From Baffinella frigidus (taxonomy: Eukaryota; Cryptophyceae; Cryptomonadales; Baffinellaceae): a DNA stretch of 13,978 bases. The notes under the pieces were generated by a model. That model was given only the letters and a program-made list of their open reading frames with translations, did no database searches and had not been told where the DNA came from. The stretch is taken from positions 160,241-174,218 of the forward strand of contig MU646674.1 in assembly GCA_026770585.1 (NCBI GenBank), in the 5' to 3' direction. Made by a program: the position numbers and the translations under genes. Of the stretch, positions 6,859 through 13,393 are shown piece after piece (position 1 is the first letter of the stretch; the number at the start of each line of letters is the position of its first letter).

Positions 6859-7059
6859 ATTGTTGTCCGTTTTGGACGTACGGTTTTCCGGTTTCCCGGT
6901 TTTGAAAGGGACTTATAGGACGTGACAAGGATTTTAATCAGTACCAGATTTGCGCCTCTTGGTACTATTTAAAATCCTTGTCACGTCCTATAAGTCCCTT
7001 TTCAAAACCGGAAAACCGGAAAACCGTACGTCCAAAATGGACAACAATTACCGCAAACG
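6848..7059. mobile_element. 212-base foldback with ~99-base arms
   Basis: The arms 6848-6946 and 6960-7059 pair over about 99 bases with four substitutions and one single-base indel; the loop is 13 bases (6947-6959). The arms contain TTTGGACGTACGG, GGACTTATAGGACGTGACA and AGTACCA. Unlike the other foldbacks there is no CCTAGG core. The scatter of differences argues against a sequencing or assembly foldback artefact, which would give identical arms. No coding capacity. Confidence 0.9.
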
Positions 7060-7110
7060 GTAAGGACTAAAAACCTAAAGGACCTAAAGGTTACGGCCTA
7101 AAGGACGGGC
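7060..7110 (+). repeat. CCTAAAGG tandem segment
   Basis: AACCTAAAGGACCTAAAGG, then TTACGGCCTAAAGGACGG. It matches only the tail of the dispersed repeat family; a similar isolated tail lies at 7342-7362. The 8-mer thus spreads independently of the rest of the family. Confidence 0.6.
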
Positions 7111-7144
7111 GCTAGAGCCCTGCGTCTCGGCCTACCTCTCCACG

Positions 7145-7193
7145 TGGCGTGCAGCGGTCGTGTTTGCCAACTTATTAAACCTCGCTTTCCCCC
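7145..7193 (+). repeat. GCGGTCGTGTTT repeat, copy 2
   Basis: GGCGTGCAGCGGTCGTGTTTG, CAACTTATTAAACCTCGC and a T/C run in order; closest to the copy at 12713-12768. Confidence 0.7.
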
Positions 7194-7315
7194 AAAATCA
7201 GGCGCGAATTTTGTTGACCCCCTCGGAAACCACACAGCGGACTTCGAAGGGATTTTGAATAACCCCTGAGCGACAAGACCTAGGATCCGACGGTAGGCAA
7301 CTAGGGTTGTGTCTC

Positions 7316-7460
7316 AGAGAATTTCTCGAGACTCGAAATTAAAACCTAAAGGACCTAAAGGAAAGGCCGAGACTAGTTCCAGACTCGAGGTCCGAGACTC
7401 GAGAAATTCTCGAGACTCGAGAAATTGTCCGAGACTCGAGAAATTCCGAGAAATGCCTCA
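7316..7460 (+). repeat. Short iterated GACTCGAGAAATT motif
   Basis: GAGACTCGAGAAATT recurs several times between 7389 and 7450, separated by GTCC or TCTC, and reappears diverged at 7808-7865 (GTCCGAAACTCGAGAAATT, GTCCGAGACTCGGG). Each unit holds the palindrome CTCGAG. The open + frame through this region encodes only SRDSRN-type low-complexity peptide. Confidence 0.7.
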
Positions 7461-7672
7461 AACTGCCTCTCCCTGGACGGAAATCACCCTGGAAAATTTC
7501 CGAGAAAGTCAATCTTCCCTTGAAAAGTCATGGAAAGTCAATTTTGTTCGGGGACCCCCCGAAAAAATTAGGATTTTTTCCAGGAAAAGTCAACTTTTTC
7601 CAGGAGAGATAATCTTTTCTCAAAAAAGAAACCCTGGAAAAATCAACTCTGCATGGGTTGGGTCGAGGAGCT

Positions 7673-7729
7673 CATCCGTAGATTGTTCCATCTCCTCGAG
7701 AGTGAGGTGGGCGTGGCCTTCGATGTGGC
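7673..7729 (+). repeat. CATCCGTAGATTGT repeat, direct copy
   Basis: Matches 5294-5350 through CATCCGTAGATTGT, TCTCCTC, AGAGTGAGG and GTGGCCTT. It is extended on the right by three short GTGGCCTTCGATG repeats to about 7752. Confidence 0.75.
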
Positions 7730-7887
7730 GTGGCCTTCGATGGCCTTCGATGTGAGGTGGGCGAGGCCACTCTCAAGTTTTCATTTCCGGGAATTCATTT
7801 CCCGAGAGCGGAGGTCCGAAACTCGAGAAATTATTCCTCGGGAGAGAGGGTCCGAGACTCGGGATAAAATCGTCCGAGACACAACAC

Positions 7888-7992
7888 TATCCCTTAAGTG
7901 GCCAGGTGGTCAAATTTGACCGCCACCAGGTCCTAGGCAGGTCCTGAGGCCCTATGGCAGGGCGTATGAGTCTACTGGCCACTTAAGGGATA
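7888..7992. mobile_element. TATCCCTTAAGTG foldback, full copy with perfect termini
   Basis: The terminal repeat TATCCCTTAAGTGGCCAG pairs perfectly with CTGGCCACTTAAGGGATA, and the pairing extends two further bases each side (7886-7994). The interior, in order: GGTCAAATTTGACC palindrome, GGTCCTAGGCAGGTCC, GGCCCTATGGCAGGGC, GTATGAGTCTA. At 105 bases with no open frame it can only be mobilised in trans. If a TA target duplication applies, the ends would be TCCCTTAAG; I see no longer flanking duplication. Confidence 0.9.
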
Positions 7993-8036
7993 GTTAGCAC
8001 GAAAATTCCCCGTGCCCCATGGTTAGGGGGGGGTGC

Positions 8037-8120
8037 TGTGGGACAATCCACAGGCACAACTGTCACACCACACAGCGGGCTACAAAGGGATTTTCGATTT
8101 TTTCGGGCAGGAAATGGCCG
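8037..8120 (+). repeat. Short duplicated segment, CCACACAGCGG block
   Basis: CCACACAGCGGGCTACAAAGGGATTTT near 8071 recalls CCACACAGCGGACTTCGAAGGGATTTT near 7228; a weaker relative lies near 9209. A small TGTGG/CCACA hairpin precedes it near 8038. Confidence 0.5.
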
Positions 8121-8199
8121 AGTTTCCGTTACCTTATCCGTAGGAACCCCCCTATCCCTACGGGTTGCCTATGATACCCGTCGAACGCGGTGTTTGTTT

Positions 8200-8250
8200 C
8201 GAGAAACGTGACGAGAAATAATCCATCCAAAACACAGGTCGAAAGGCCGG
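8200..8250 (+). repeat. GAGAAACGTGACGAGAAAT block
   Basis: AAACGTGACGAGAAATAATCC matches 10229-10250 with one difference. Both are followed by A/C-rich sequence with little further similarity. Confidence 0.55.
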
Positions 8251-8276
8251 GCCTTTTTAGAAGAGGCAAACCACCG

Positions 8277-8400
8277 AGGTGAATTTCGCTGGGGCAACTG
8301 AAGCCTCCGGCGCCCCCTGCGGGGAGCCTTTCTTGTCAAAGTTGACGGCTGCTAAGTTGACGGATGTTGTTAAGTTGACGCCCCGCGACGGTCGCTCGAA
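8277..8400 (+). repeat. Dispersed repeat with iterated AAGTTGACGG motif
   Basis: The first part (GTGAATTTCGCTGGGGCAAC, CTGCGGGGAGCCTTT) matches 9149-9195. The second part, from about 8338, has three spaced AAGTTGACG copies and GCGACGGTCG, matching 12231-12290. Thus two independent repeat modules are joined here and occur separately elsewhere. Confidence 0.8.
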
Positions 8401-8424
8401 AGAAAGCATGGCATTTGTAGAAGT

Positions 8425-8489
8425 TTGTACAGAACCAGTTCCGGTGTCCGCCTATGTTGGGAGCTCGAAGAACCTAAAGGACCTGAAGG
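8425..8489 (+). repeat. Dispersed repeat with CCTAAAGG tail, well-preserved copy
   Basis: TGTACAGAACCAGTTCCGG, TGTCCGCCTATGTTGGGAGC, TCGAAGAACCTAAAGGACC. Almost identical to the inverted copy at 3377-3442 about 5 kb away. Confidence 0.8.
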
Positions 8490-8630
8490 AAAAGGAAGAA
8501 CGACACAGCCGTCGCGCAGCGGGAAGACCCCGGCAGAGAACTCAGTCTACTTCCTACACCCTATCCCTTCAGTGACCAGCAGGCTCATACGCCCTACCGT
8601 AGGGCCCTAGGACCTGCCTAGGGCTTCCTG

Positions 8631-8665
8631 ATTACTGATTACTGATTACTGATTACTGATTAATG
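8631..8665 (+). repeat. ATTACTG 7-base tandem repeat
   Basis: Four exact ATTACTG units then ATTAATG. A shorter, diverged patch (GTTACTGATTACTGATCACTG) lies at 8845-8865, inside the same proposed composite element. No spacer-repeat pattern, so not a CRISPR. Confidence 0.9.
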
Positions 8666-8892
8666 AATTTATTAAGAGGTTTCGCCGTTATTGCCTAACC
8701 CGTGCCATCACCAGACTATGATCGGTCCATTTTATACCCCGCTCAGTCTGTTTCCGAGGGATGCTCCCCGAAGATTGGCGCAGAAGAGGTAGACGACGAA
8801 GAAGAAGGAGAGGTTTTGTCTACACTACAGGTCCACGATGAGGAGTTACTGATTACTGATCACTGAATCCGTAATAAGTAACTAACGAAACA

Positions 8893-8996
8893 TATCCCTT
8901 AAGTGCCCAGGCCTTCAATTTGATGGCCAAGAGGTCCTAGGTAGGTCCTAGGACCCTACCGTAGGGCGTATGTGCCTACTGGGCACTTAAGGGATA
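8893..8996. mobile_element. TATCCCTTAAGTG foldback, nested full copy
   Basis: The termini TATCCCTTAAGTGCCCAG and CTGGGCACTTAAGGGATA match each other perfectly over 18 bases. They differ from the copy at 7888 by a paired change (GTGGCC/GGCCAC there, GTGCCC/GGGCAC here). The interior holds GGTCCTAGGTAGGTCCTAGG and ACCCTACCGTAGGGCGTATG. 104 bases, no coding capacity. Confidence 0.9.
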
Positions 8997-9052
8997 CTTC
9001 GACCTCATGGATAGACCTATCATTCCCCTGGGTTCTAAAAAAGGGAGGAGTC

Positions 9053-9090
9053 GGATTGGTTAATCGATCGTCAGATCGGTTAGCCAATCC
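9053..9090. repeat. Hairpin with 17-base arms
   Basis: The arm GGATTGGTTAATCGATC (9053-9069) pairs with 9074-9090 with two mismatches around a GTCA loop. A smaller CGGGCGA / TCGCCCG hairpin follows at about 9098-9115, just before the right end of the proposed composite element. Confidence 0.75.
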
Positions 9091-9148
9091 AGCTCCACGG
9101 GCGATTATTCGCCCGTTGGTCACTTAAGGGATACCCTACACCACAAAA

Positions 9149-9200
9149 GTGAATTTCGCCGGGGCGACTGAGGCTCCTGCGGGGAGCCTTTTTGTCGAAA
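9149..9200 (+). repeat. GTGAATTTCGC / GGGGAGCCTTT module
   Basis: GTGAATTTCGCCGGGGCGAC, CTGCGGGGAGCCTTTTTGTC; matches the first module of 8277-8400 minus a short internal segment. Confidence 0.7.
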
Positions 9201-9222
9201 AGGAGGAACCAGACAGCCTTGT

Positions 9223-9381
9223 TACAAAGGGAAGCCTCCGGCGGAGAATTTCGTATAAAAGGTCCTAAGTAGGTCCTTGGGCCCTACGGTAGGGCGTATG
9301 ATCCTACTCGCCACTCAAGGGATAGGCAAGCCTCTGGCTGAGAATTCTGTGTACAAAGAGAAACCTCCGACGGAGAATTTC
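9223..9381 (+). repeat. ACAAAGGGAAGCCTCCGGCGG repeats split by a half-element
   Basis: Units at about 9223-9253, 9327-9350 and 9353-9381 share CCTCCGGCGGAGAATTTC (diverged in the middle one). Between the first and second lies the foldback half at 9260-9324, consistent with insertion into a pre-existing tandem array. Confidence 0.65.
9260..9324. mobile_element. TATCCCTTAAG foldback, right half only
   Basis: Starts GGTCCTAAGTAGGTCC, then GGGCCCTACGGTAGGGC, GTATGATCCTACTCG and CCACTCAAGGGATA. It lacks the left terminus and the TCAAATTTGA segment. The breakpoint falls at the same place as in the halves at 8562 and 12393. Confidence 0.8.
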
Positions 9382-9409
9382 ATCTCGGACCATACCAGAA
9401 TCTATCCTG

Positions 9410-9570
9410 ATATAAAGGCGTAAGATAGCATCATTTGATGCCTAAAATAGCATATACACCTTACCTTCCGCGTGGGGAGCCTAAGATAGCGGGACATAAT
9501 CTGTCTTGGTCCGACAGTAATCAGAAATTAAATTCAGTGCACAGCTTTCAGCCCGCGGCGTTCAAATTCA
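9410..9570. other. AT-richer segment with GATAGC iterations; no gene seen
   Basis: GCGTAAGATAGCA, GCCTAAAATAGCA and GCCTAAGATAGCG occur in sequence between 9419 and 9490, and a GCATCATTTGATGC hairpin sits among them. No coding frame. Confidence 0.45.
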
Positions 9571-9794
9571 CCCAAACCTAAACCCTACACCCTACACCCT
9601 ACACCCTACACCCTACACCCTACACCCTACACCCTACACCCCCTCGTACTCGTCCACCCTACACCGTGAACCCTCCACCCTCCACCCTCCACCCTCCACC
9701 CTCCACCCTCCACCCTCCACCCTCCACCCTCCACCCTCCATCCTACACCCTAGGATCCTGCACCCTACTCGTACACCCTAAACCGTGAACCCTT
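9571..9794 (-). repeat. C-strand telomere-like array, CCCTACA then CCCTCCA units
   Basis: A short AACCTAAACCC start leads into about eight CCCTACA units (9584-9640), then about ten CCCTCCA units (9670-9740), then mixed units. Both are one-base variants in the 7-base CCCTAAA frame, each locally homogenised. The G strand is the minus strand, opposite to the left flank. Confidence 0.9.
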
Positions 9795-9941
9795 GAGACA
9801 GGTGGGAGAGCAAGGTTTATCAACTTGGAAAACGCGACCGCTGTACGCCAGTAGGAGAGCTAGGCCGGGACGCAGGGCTCTCACGCCCATAGCCACCCCT
9901 AAGGGTGGATCGTTCAATGGAGCGCCTCGCCCGCTGCGCGT

Positions 9942-9977
9942 ACGAGCTCGTACGAAGCTTCGTAGGACGAGCTCGTA
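9942..9977. repeat. Palindrome TACGAAGCTTCGTA flanked by 11-base direct repeats
   Basis: ACGAGCTCGTA lies at 9942-9952 and 9967-9977, with the exact palindrome (9951-9964) between. The repeat offset is 25 bases, against 26 at 6817-6858, although the flanking sequences are unrelated. Confidence 0.85.
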
Positions 9978-9978
9978 C

Positions 9979-10010
9979 CAAGGGGTATTTTTTTCTAAAA
10001 ATACCCCTTG
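9979..10010. repeat. Hairpin CAAGGGGTATTTTT with TTCT loop
   Basis: Perfect 14-base arms (9979-9992 and 9997-10010). CAAGGGGTATTTAAG recurs at about 10214. No gene ends here, so it is not called a terminator. Confidence 0.8.
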
Positions 10011-10160
10011 CTCGTACCTAGGAGTGAGGGCACGAACCAAGGGGAAATGTTGTAAACACCACTTTCCCATGCACGAAGACCCAGGCGGTGCAGACAGACA
10101 CTGAAGTTGACTGAACTCCAACCAGGGTCGACCCTGAAAAACGCTCACGAACCTACCGGT

Positions 10161-10187
10161 ACCGGTACGAGGTTCGCTCGTACCGGT
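10161..10187. repeat. Hairpin ACCGGTACGAG / CTCGTACCGGT
   Basis: Perfect 11-base arms with a GTTCG loop, preceded by another ACCGGT. The CGGTACGAG motif also occurs near 4467 and 11823. Confidence 0.75.
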
Positions 10188-10259
10188 TAAGAACACCCGC
10201 GTTCAAGGATTGTTCAAGGGGTATTTAAGAAACGTGACGAGAAATGATCCAGAGTGTTC

Positions 10260-11060
10260 ACAACTCGGTCTAAAGGGGGGCGTCTGCAAAAGATGCAAAA
10301 GATACGGAGGTCGTAACAGAAACCGCGACGTTTCATAGATGTTGGTCATCACGCTCCCCCGTCGGACACACTCGGTCATGGTTGCTGACAAGAAAGTCTG
10401 GTCCTTCTAGTCCTTGCACCTGACCAGACTAATGAGGATATCTTATTACGAGGCGGCGTAGATCTGACAATCACGCTCTCTCGTGGCAAAGTTTGAGCAC
10501 GGTCGTCGAACCTGTCTCCTTGGCAGCCCTCGCCCCTGCACCCCAGGGTGGACTCTCTCCAGGCAAGCCACGCTTCCGAGGTGCACACCTCCGCAGTATC
10601 TTCCAGCCAGACCGGGATGCAGAAGGCGAAGCCCCCATCGCGTTTTGCTTACAGCGAGGAGAAGGCAGCGCGCCGTGGCTCGGTGGCTGCGGGCGGCGAT
10701 GAGGCGCCGCACAGGCACGCCCCCCCGCCGCGCCCTGCCCTGGCAACGCCTTTGAGCAGACCAACGCACGTAGAACTTCCGCGGGCGCGACGTGTGCAGG
10801 GTGCGTGAATGTGACGCCGTGTGGGCGCCTGCTCGCAGTGCTGCATCGCCGAAAAAAGGCTTCGCCTCACCCATCTCCACCATCCTGCGGCTGCCCAAGG
10901 TGCCCTTCCTTTTCTCTCAGAGAGAGATGCCTTGATTGATACCAAGATGGCCACCATGCATACCTGCCACGCCCGGGCAAAACGTGACACGAATCGCCTC
11001 CCTGCATCATTCACAGCGATGACGCTGTGCCCGTTCCTCCGCATTCCTCCACGGTCGAGC
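10260..11060. other. GC-rich segment; no gene supported
   Basis: Open frames exist on both strands (for example + from 10821 and - from 10898), but the peptides are Arg/Ala/Pro-rich, unlike any family I know, and the frames overlap each other extensively. I see no RNA gene or clear repeat except the short block at 10229-10250 at its left edge. Confidence 0.45.
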
Positions 11061-11090
11061 CATCACATGCATCCACGGAGCTTTCCCCCA

Positions 11091-11358
11091 GTCAGCCAGC
11101 CAGCCAGTCAGCAAGTCAGCGAGTCAGCAAGTCAGTCAGTCAGCAAGTCAGCCAGCCAGCCAGTCGGCCAGTCAGCCAGTCAGTCAGTCAGTCAGCCAGC
11201 CAGTCAGCCAGCCAGTCAGTCGGCCAGTCAGTCAGCCCGTCAGTCGGACAGTCAGCCAGTCAGTCAGTCAGGCAGTCAGCGTTCACGGAGCCCTCCTAAC
11301 GCACTTGCTCTCTCTCGCGTTCTCGCTCTCGCTCTCGCTCTCGCTCTCTCTCTCTCTC
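11091..11358 (+). repeat. GTCA/GCCA tetranucleotide array followed by CTCTCG repeats
   Basis: From 11091 to about 11275 the sequence is a CAGT/CAGC tetranucleotide array with scattered changes; 11310-11358 is built of CTCTCG and CT units. A four-base period keeps all three frames open, producing apparent Ser/Gln-rich proteins that I do not accept as genes. Confidence 0.9.
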
Positions 11359-11429
11359 ACCCCTCCCCCTCTCTCACAGATGTGGCTTGCTGAGATGTCT
11401 TCGCCCCGCACTCCGAAAAGCTCCGGGTC

Positions 11430-11772
11430 TAAACCCTAAACCCTAAGCCCTGCACCCTAAACCCTAAACCCTACACCCTACACCCTAAACCCTAAACCCT
11501 ACACCCCAAACCCTCAACCCTAAACCCTAAACACTGAACCCTACGCACTCCAAAAAAAACGCAAGGCCCCAAGTCGCCCTACACCCTACACCCTAACCCC
11601 TAAACCCTAAACCCTAAACCCCAAACCCTAAACCCTGAACCCTGAACCCTGAACTCTACACCCTAAACCCTACACCCTACACCCTAAACCCTAAACCTAA
11701 ACCCCAAACCCCAAACCCCAAACCCTAAACCCTAAACCTAAACCCTTAACCCTAAACCCTAAACCCTGAACT
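11430..11772 (-). repeat. C-strand telomere-like array, CCCTAAA/CCCTACA
   Basis: Predominantly CCCTAAA with blocks of CCCTACA, CCCTGAA and CCCCAAA, interrupted near 11545-11580 by a non-repeat stretch containing AAAAAAAACG. This is the closest match in the window to canonical plant/alga-type telomere sequence. Confidence 0.9.
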
Positions 11773-12007
11773 AGGGCACGCAGCAGCAAGCCGAACGGTC
11801 AAATTCGAAACTGGTCAAATTCCGGTACGAGCGTGGACGTGCTCTGGCTCGGGGCGCCAGCCGGGGGCGGTCAAGCCCTCCACCCTCAACTTTCTTCTTC
11901 TTCTTCTTTATTACTCTCGATACAGGTCCTAAATGAGGCCCTTGAGCCTTGAGTTGAGTGATACAAAAGTCTATGAGCATTATGAAACGGGCCCACTTCG
12001 GAAACGT
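11773..12007. other. Spacer between arrays
   Basis: Contains GGTCAAATTC twice (11798 and 11812), CCGGTACGAG near 11822, a TTC microsatellite at 11889-11909 and AGGTCCTAAATGAGGCCC near 11925. No gene seen. Confidence 0.5.
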
Positions 12008-12208
12008 CCCTCAACCCGAAACCCGAAACCTGAAACCCGAGACCCGAGACCCGAAAACCGAGACCCGAAACCCGAGACCCGGAACCCGAAACCCGGAACC
12101 TGAGACCCGAGACCCGATACCCGAAACCCAAGACCCGAGACCCTAAACCCTAAACCCTAAACCTTAAACCTGAAACCCGAAACCCTAAATCCTAAACCCT
12201 AAACCAGG
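12008..12208 (-). repeat. CCCGAAA/CCCGAGA 7-base array
   Basis: Units of CCCGAAA, CCCGAGA and CCTGAAA change to CCCTAAA at about 12140. A third telomere-like variant family with local homogenisation. The period is seven throughout, with a few six- or eight-base slips. Confidence 0.85.
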
Positions 12209-12225
12209 CACGCGGAGCTTCCCCT

Positions 12226-12350
12226 CTCCAAAGTTGACGGCAGCTAAGTTGACGGAAGGCGTTAAGTTGACGCCACGCGACGGTCGGTCCAAGAGTCTCC
12301 CACTAGCCTCGGTCCCCGCCGTCAACTTTGAACATCCGTCAACTTTGGAG
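12226..12350. repeat. Foldback built from the AAGTTGACGG repeat
   Basis: CTCCAAAGTTGACGG (12226-12240) pairs perfectly with 12336-12350. AAGTTGACG recurs at 12246 and 12263 on +, and CCGTCAACTT at 12319 on the opposite strand. The direct-repeat side matches 8338-8400, where there are no inverted copies, so the inverted side is an addition. Confidence 0.8.
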
Positions 12351-12392
12351 CGGTCAGGGGGCCTCCCGCTCAGGTGTGCGTCGCCCTCAGCC

Positions 12393-12453
12393 TATCCCTT
12401 AAGTGGCTAGTAGGCGCATACGCCCTACGGTAGGGCCCTAGGACCTGCCTAGG
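12393..12453. mobile_element. TATCCCTTAAG foldback, left half only
   Basis: TATCCCTTAAGTGGCTAG, GTAGGCGCATACG, CCCTACGGTAGGGCCCTAGG, ACCTGCCTAGGA. It stops at the same internal point as the halves at 8562-8623 and 9260-9324. Confidence 0.8.
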
Positions 12454-12553
12454 ACGAGTTAGGGTAAATATCCTCAACCTATGAAGGACGAGACACTAGT
12501 TCCCATATCTATCCTTCAGGGTACCACTCCAGGCCCTTGGGTGGGGTATTCCA

Positions 12554-12592
12554 TGCTCGTTCTTGGAGCCGTCTGCTCGTTCTTGGAGCCGT
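12554..12592 (+). repeat. 20-base tandem duplication
   Basis: TGCTCGTTCTTGGAGCCGT occurs at 12554-12572 and 12574-12592. Confidence 0.85.
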
Positions 12593-12712
12593 TTTTATGC
12601 TAAAAAATAACTTTTGAGAAAGTTTTCCTGTCAAAATGACTTTTGAATACCCCCCCCTCCAGCCCTGCGTGGGTTGCGGGCAGCTTGAGCACTCTGGTCT
12701 CGTCAAACCTCT

Positions 12713-12768
12713 CCCCCTAGCGTAAAGCGGTCGTGTTTGTCAACTTATTAAATCTCGCCTTCCCCCCT
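12713..12768 (+). repeat. GCGGTCGTGTTT repeat, copy 3
   Basis: CCCTAGCGTAAAGCGGTCGTG, TTTGTCAACTTATTAAA, CTCGCCTTCCCCCC in order. Same orientation as the copies at 2280 and 7145. Confidence 0.7.
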
Positions 12769-12769
12769 A

Positions 12770-13170
12770 TAAAGCCTGAACCTAAAGCCGTATCGCCCTC
12801 AACCTAAAGCCTAGACCTGAAGCCGCATCACCCTCAACATAAAGCCTAAACCCTAACATAAAGCCTAAACCCTGGACTCTGAACCCGAAACCCTCAACGC
12901 TCAATCCTAAACCCCAAACCCCAAACCCCAAACCCTAAATCCCAAACCCCAAACCAGGATCCCGCATCAGGACAGCCTTTCTCTCATGGACCTCTCGAAT
13001 GAGGACGGTACACCCCAACCCCTAAACCATAAACCATAAACTCCAAACCCGAAACCCGAAACCCGAAACCCTAAACCCCACACCCTAACAAAACAACACC
13101 CAAACCCTAAACTTTAAACCCTAAATCCTCAACCCTAAACCCCACACCCTAAACCCTACACCCTGCACCC
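12770..13170 (-). repeat. C-strand telomere-like array with diverged units
   Basis: Opens with ATAAAGCCTAAACC-type units and CCGTATCGCCCTCAACCTAAAG / CCGCATCACCCTCAACATAAAG in two diverged copies of about 35 bases, then mixes CCCTAAA, CCCCAAA and CCCGAAA. A non-repeat stretch lies at about 12957-13010. Confidence 0.8.
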
Positions 13171-13368
13171 TGAACCCTACACCCCAAACCCTACACCAGA
13201 CCCCTGAACTCCAAACCCTACACCAGACCCCTAATCCCCACACCCTACACCAGACCCCTGAACCCCAAACCCTACACCAGACCCCTAATCCCCACACGCT
13301 ACACCAGACCCCTGAACCCCAAACCCTACACCAGACCCCCAATCCCCACACCCTACACCAGACCCCCT
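13171..13368 (-). repeat. ~53-base higher-order repeat, CTACACCAGACCCCT
   Basis: CTACACCAGACCCC occurs about every 26-27 bases, alternately followed by TGAACCCCAAAC and TAATCCCCACAC, giving a ~53-base unit in three to four copies. The minus-strand open frame through it (Trp/Gly/Val repeats) is an artefact. Confidence 0.85.
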
Positions 13369-13393
13369 AGGGCCCTCAGGGTCCGGCATAGGG

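Larger units (their letters stand above)
8562..9132. mobile_element. Possible 571-base composite TATCCCTT element containing a nested copy
   Basis: A left half-element at 8562-8623 (TATCCCTTCAGTGACCAG, GCATACG-like block, CCCTACCGTAGGGCCCTAGG, ACCTGCCTAGGG) has no near partner. A lone right end lies at 9117-9132 (TGGTCACTTAAGGGATA). Both ends carry the GTGACCA variant not seen in other copies, so they probably belong together. The 8-mer CCTACACC flanks the pair one base out on each side (8553-8560 and 9134-9141), a candidate target duplication. Inside are ATTACTG tandem repeats, a complete element (8893-8996) and a 17-base-arm hairpin. The alternative is two independent decayed halves. Confidence 0.5.

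Noticed and set aside
8631-8868. ATTACTG repeats considered as a CRISPR array
   Set aside because: Seven-base tandem units without spacers, in a eukaryote-like context with no cas genes.
9979-10010. CAAGGGGTATTTTT hairpin considered as a transcription terminator
   Set aside because: No gene ends upstream on either strand and the genome appears eukaryotic.
10446-11044. Several minus-strand open frames of 97-150 residues
   Set aside because: They overlap one another and open + frames in GC-rich DNA, and are rich in Arg/Ala/Pro without any motif.
10821-11393. 190-residue Ser/Gln-rich open frame
   Set aside because: Generated by the GTCA tetranucleotide array, which keeps every frame open; the upstream part has no recognisable similarity.
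13121-13351. Minus-strand Trp/Gly/Val repeat protein
   Set aside because: Direct translation of the ~53-base telomere-like higher-order repeat.
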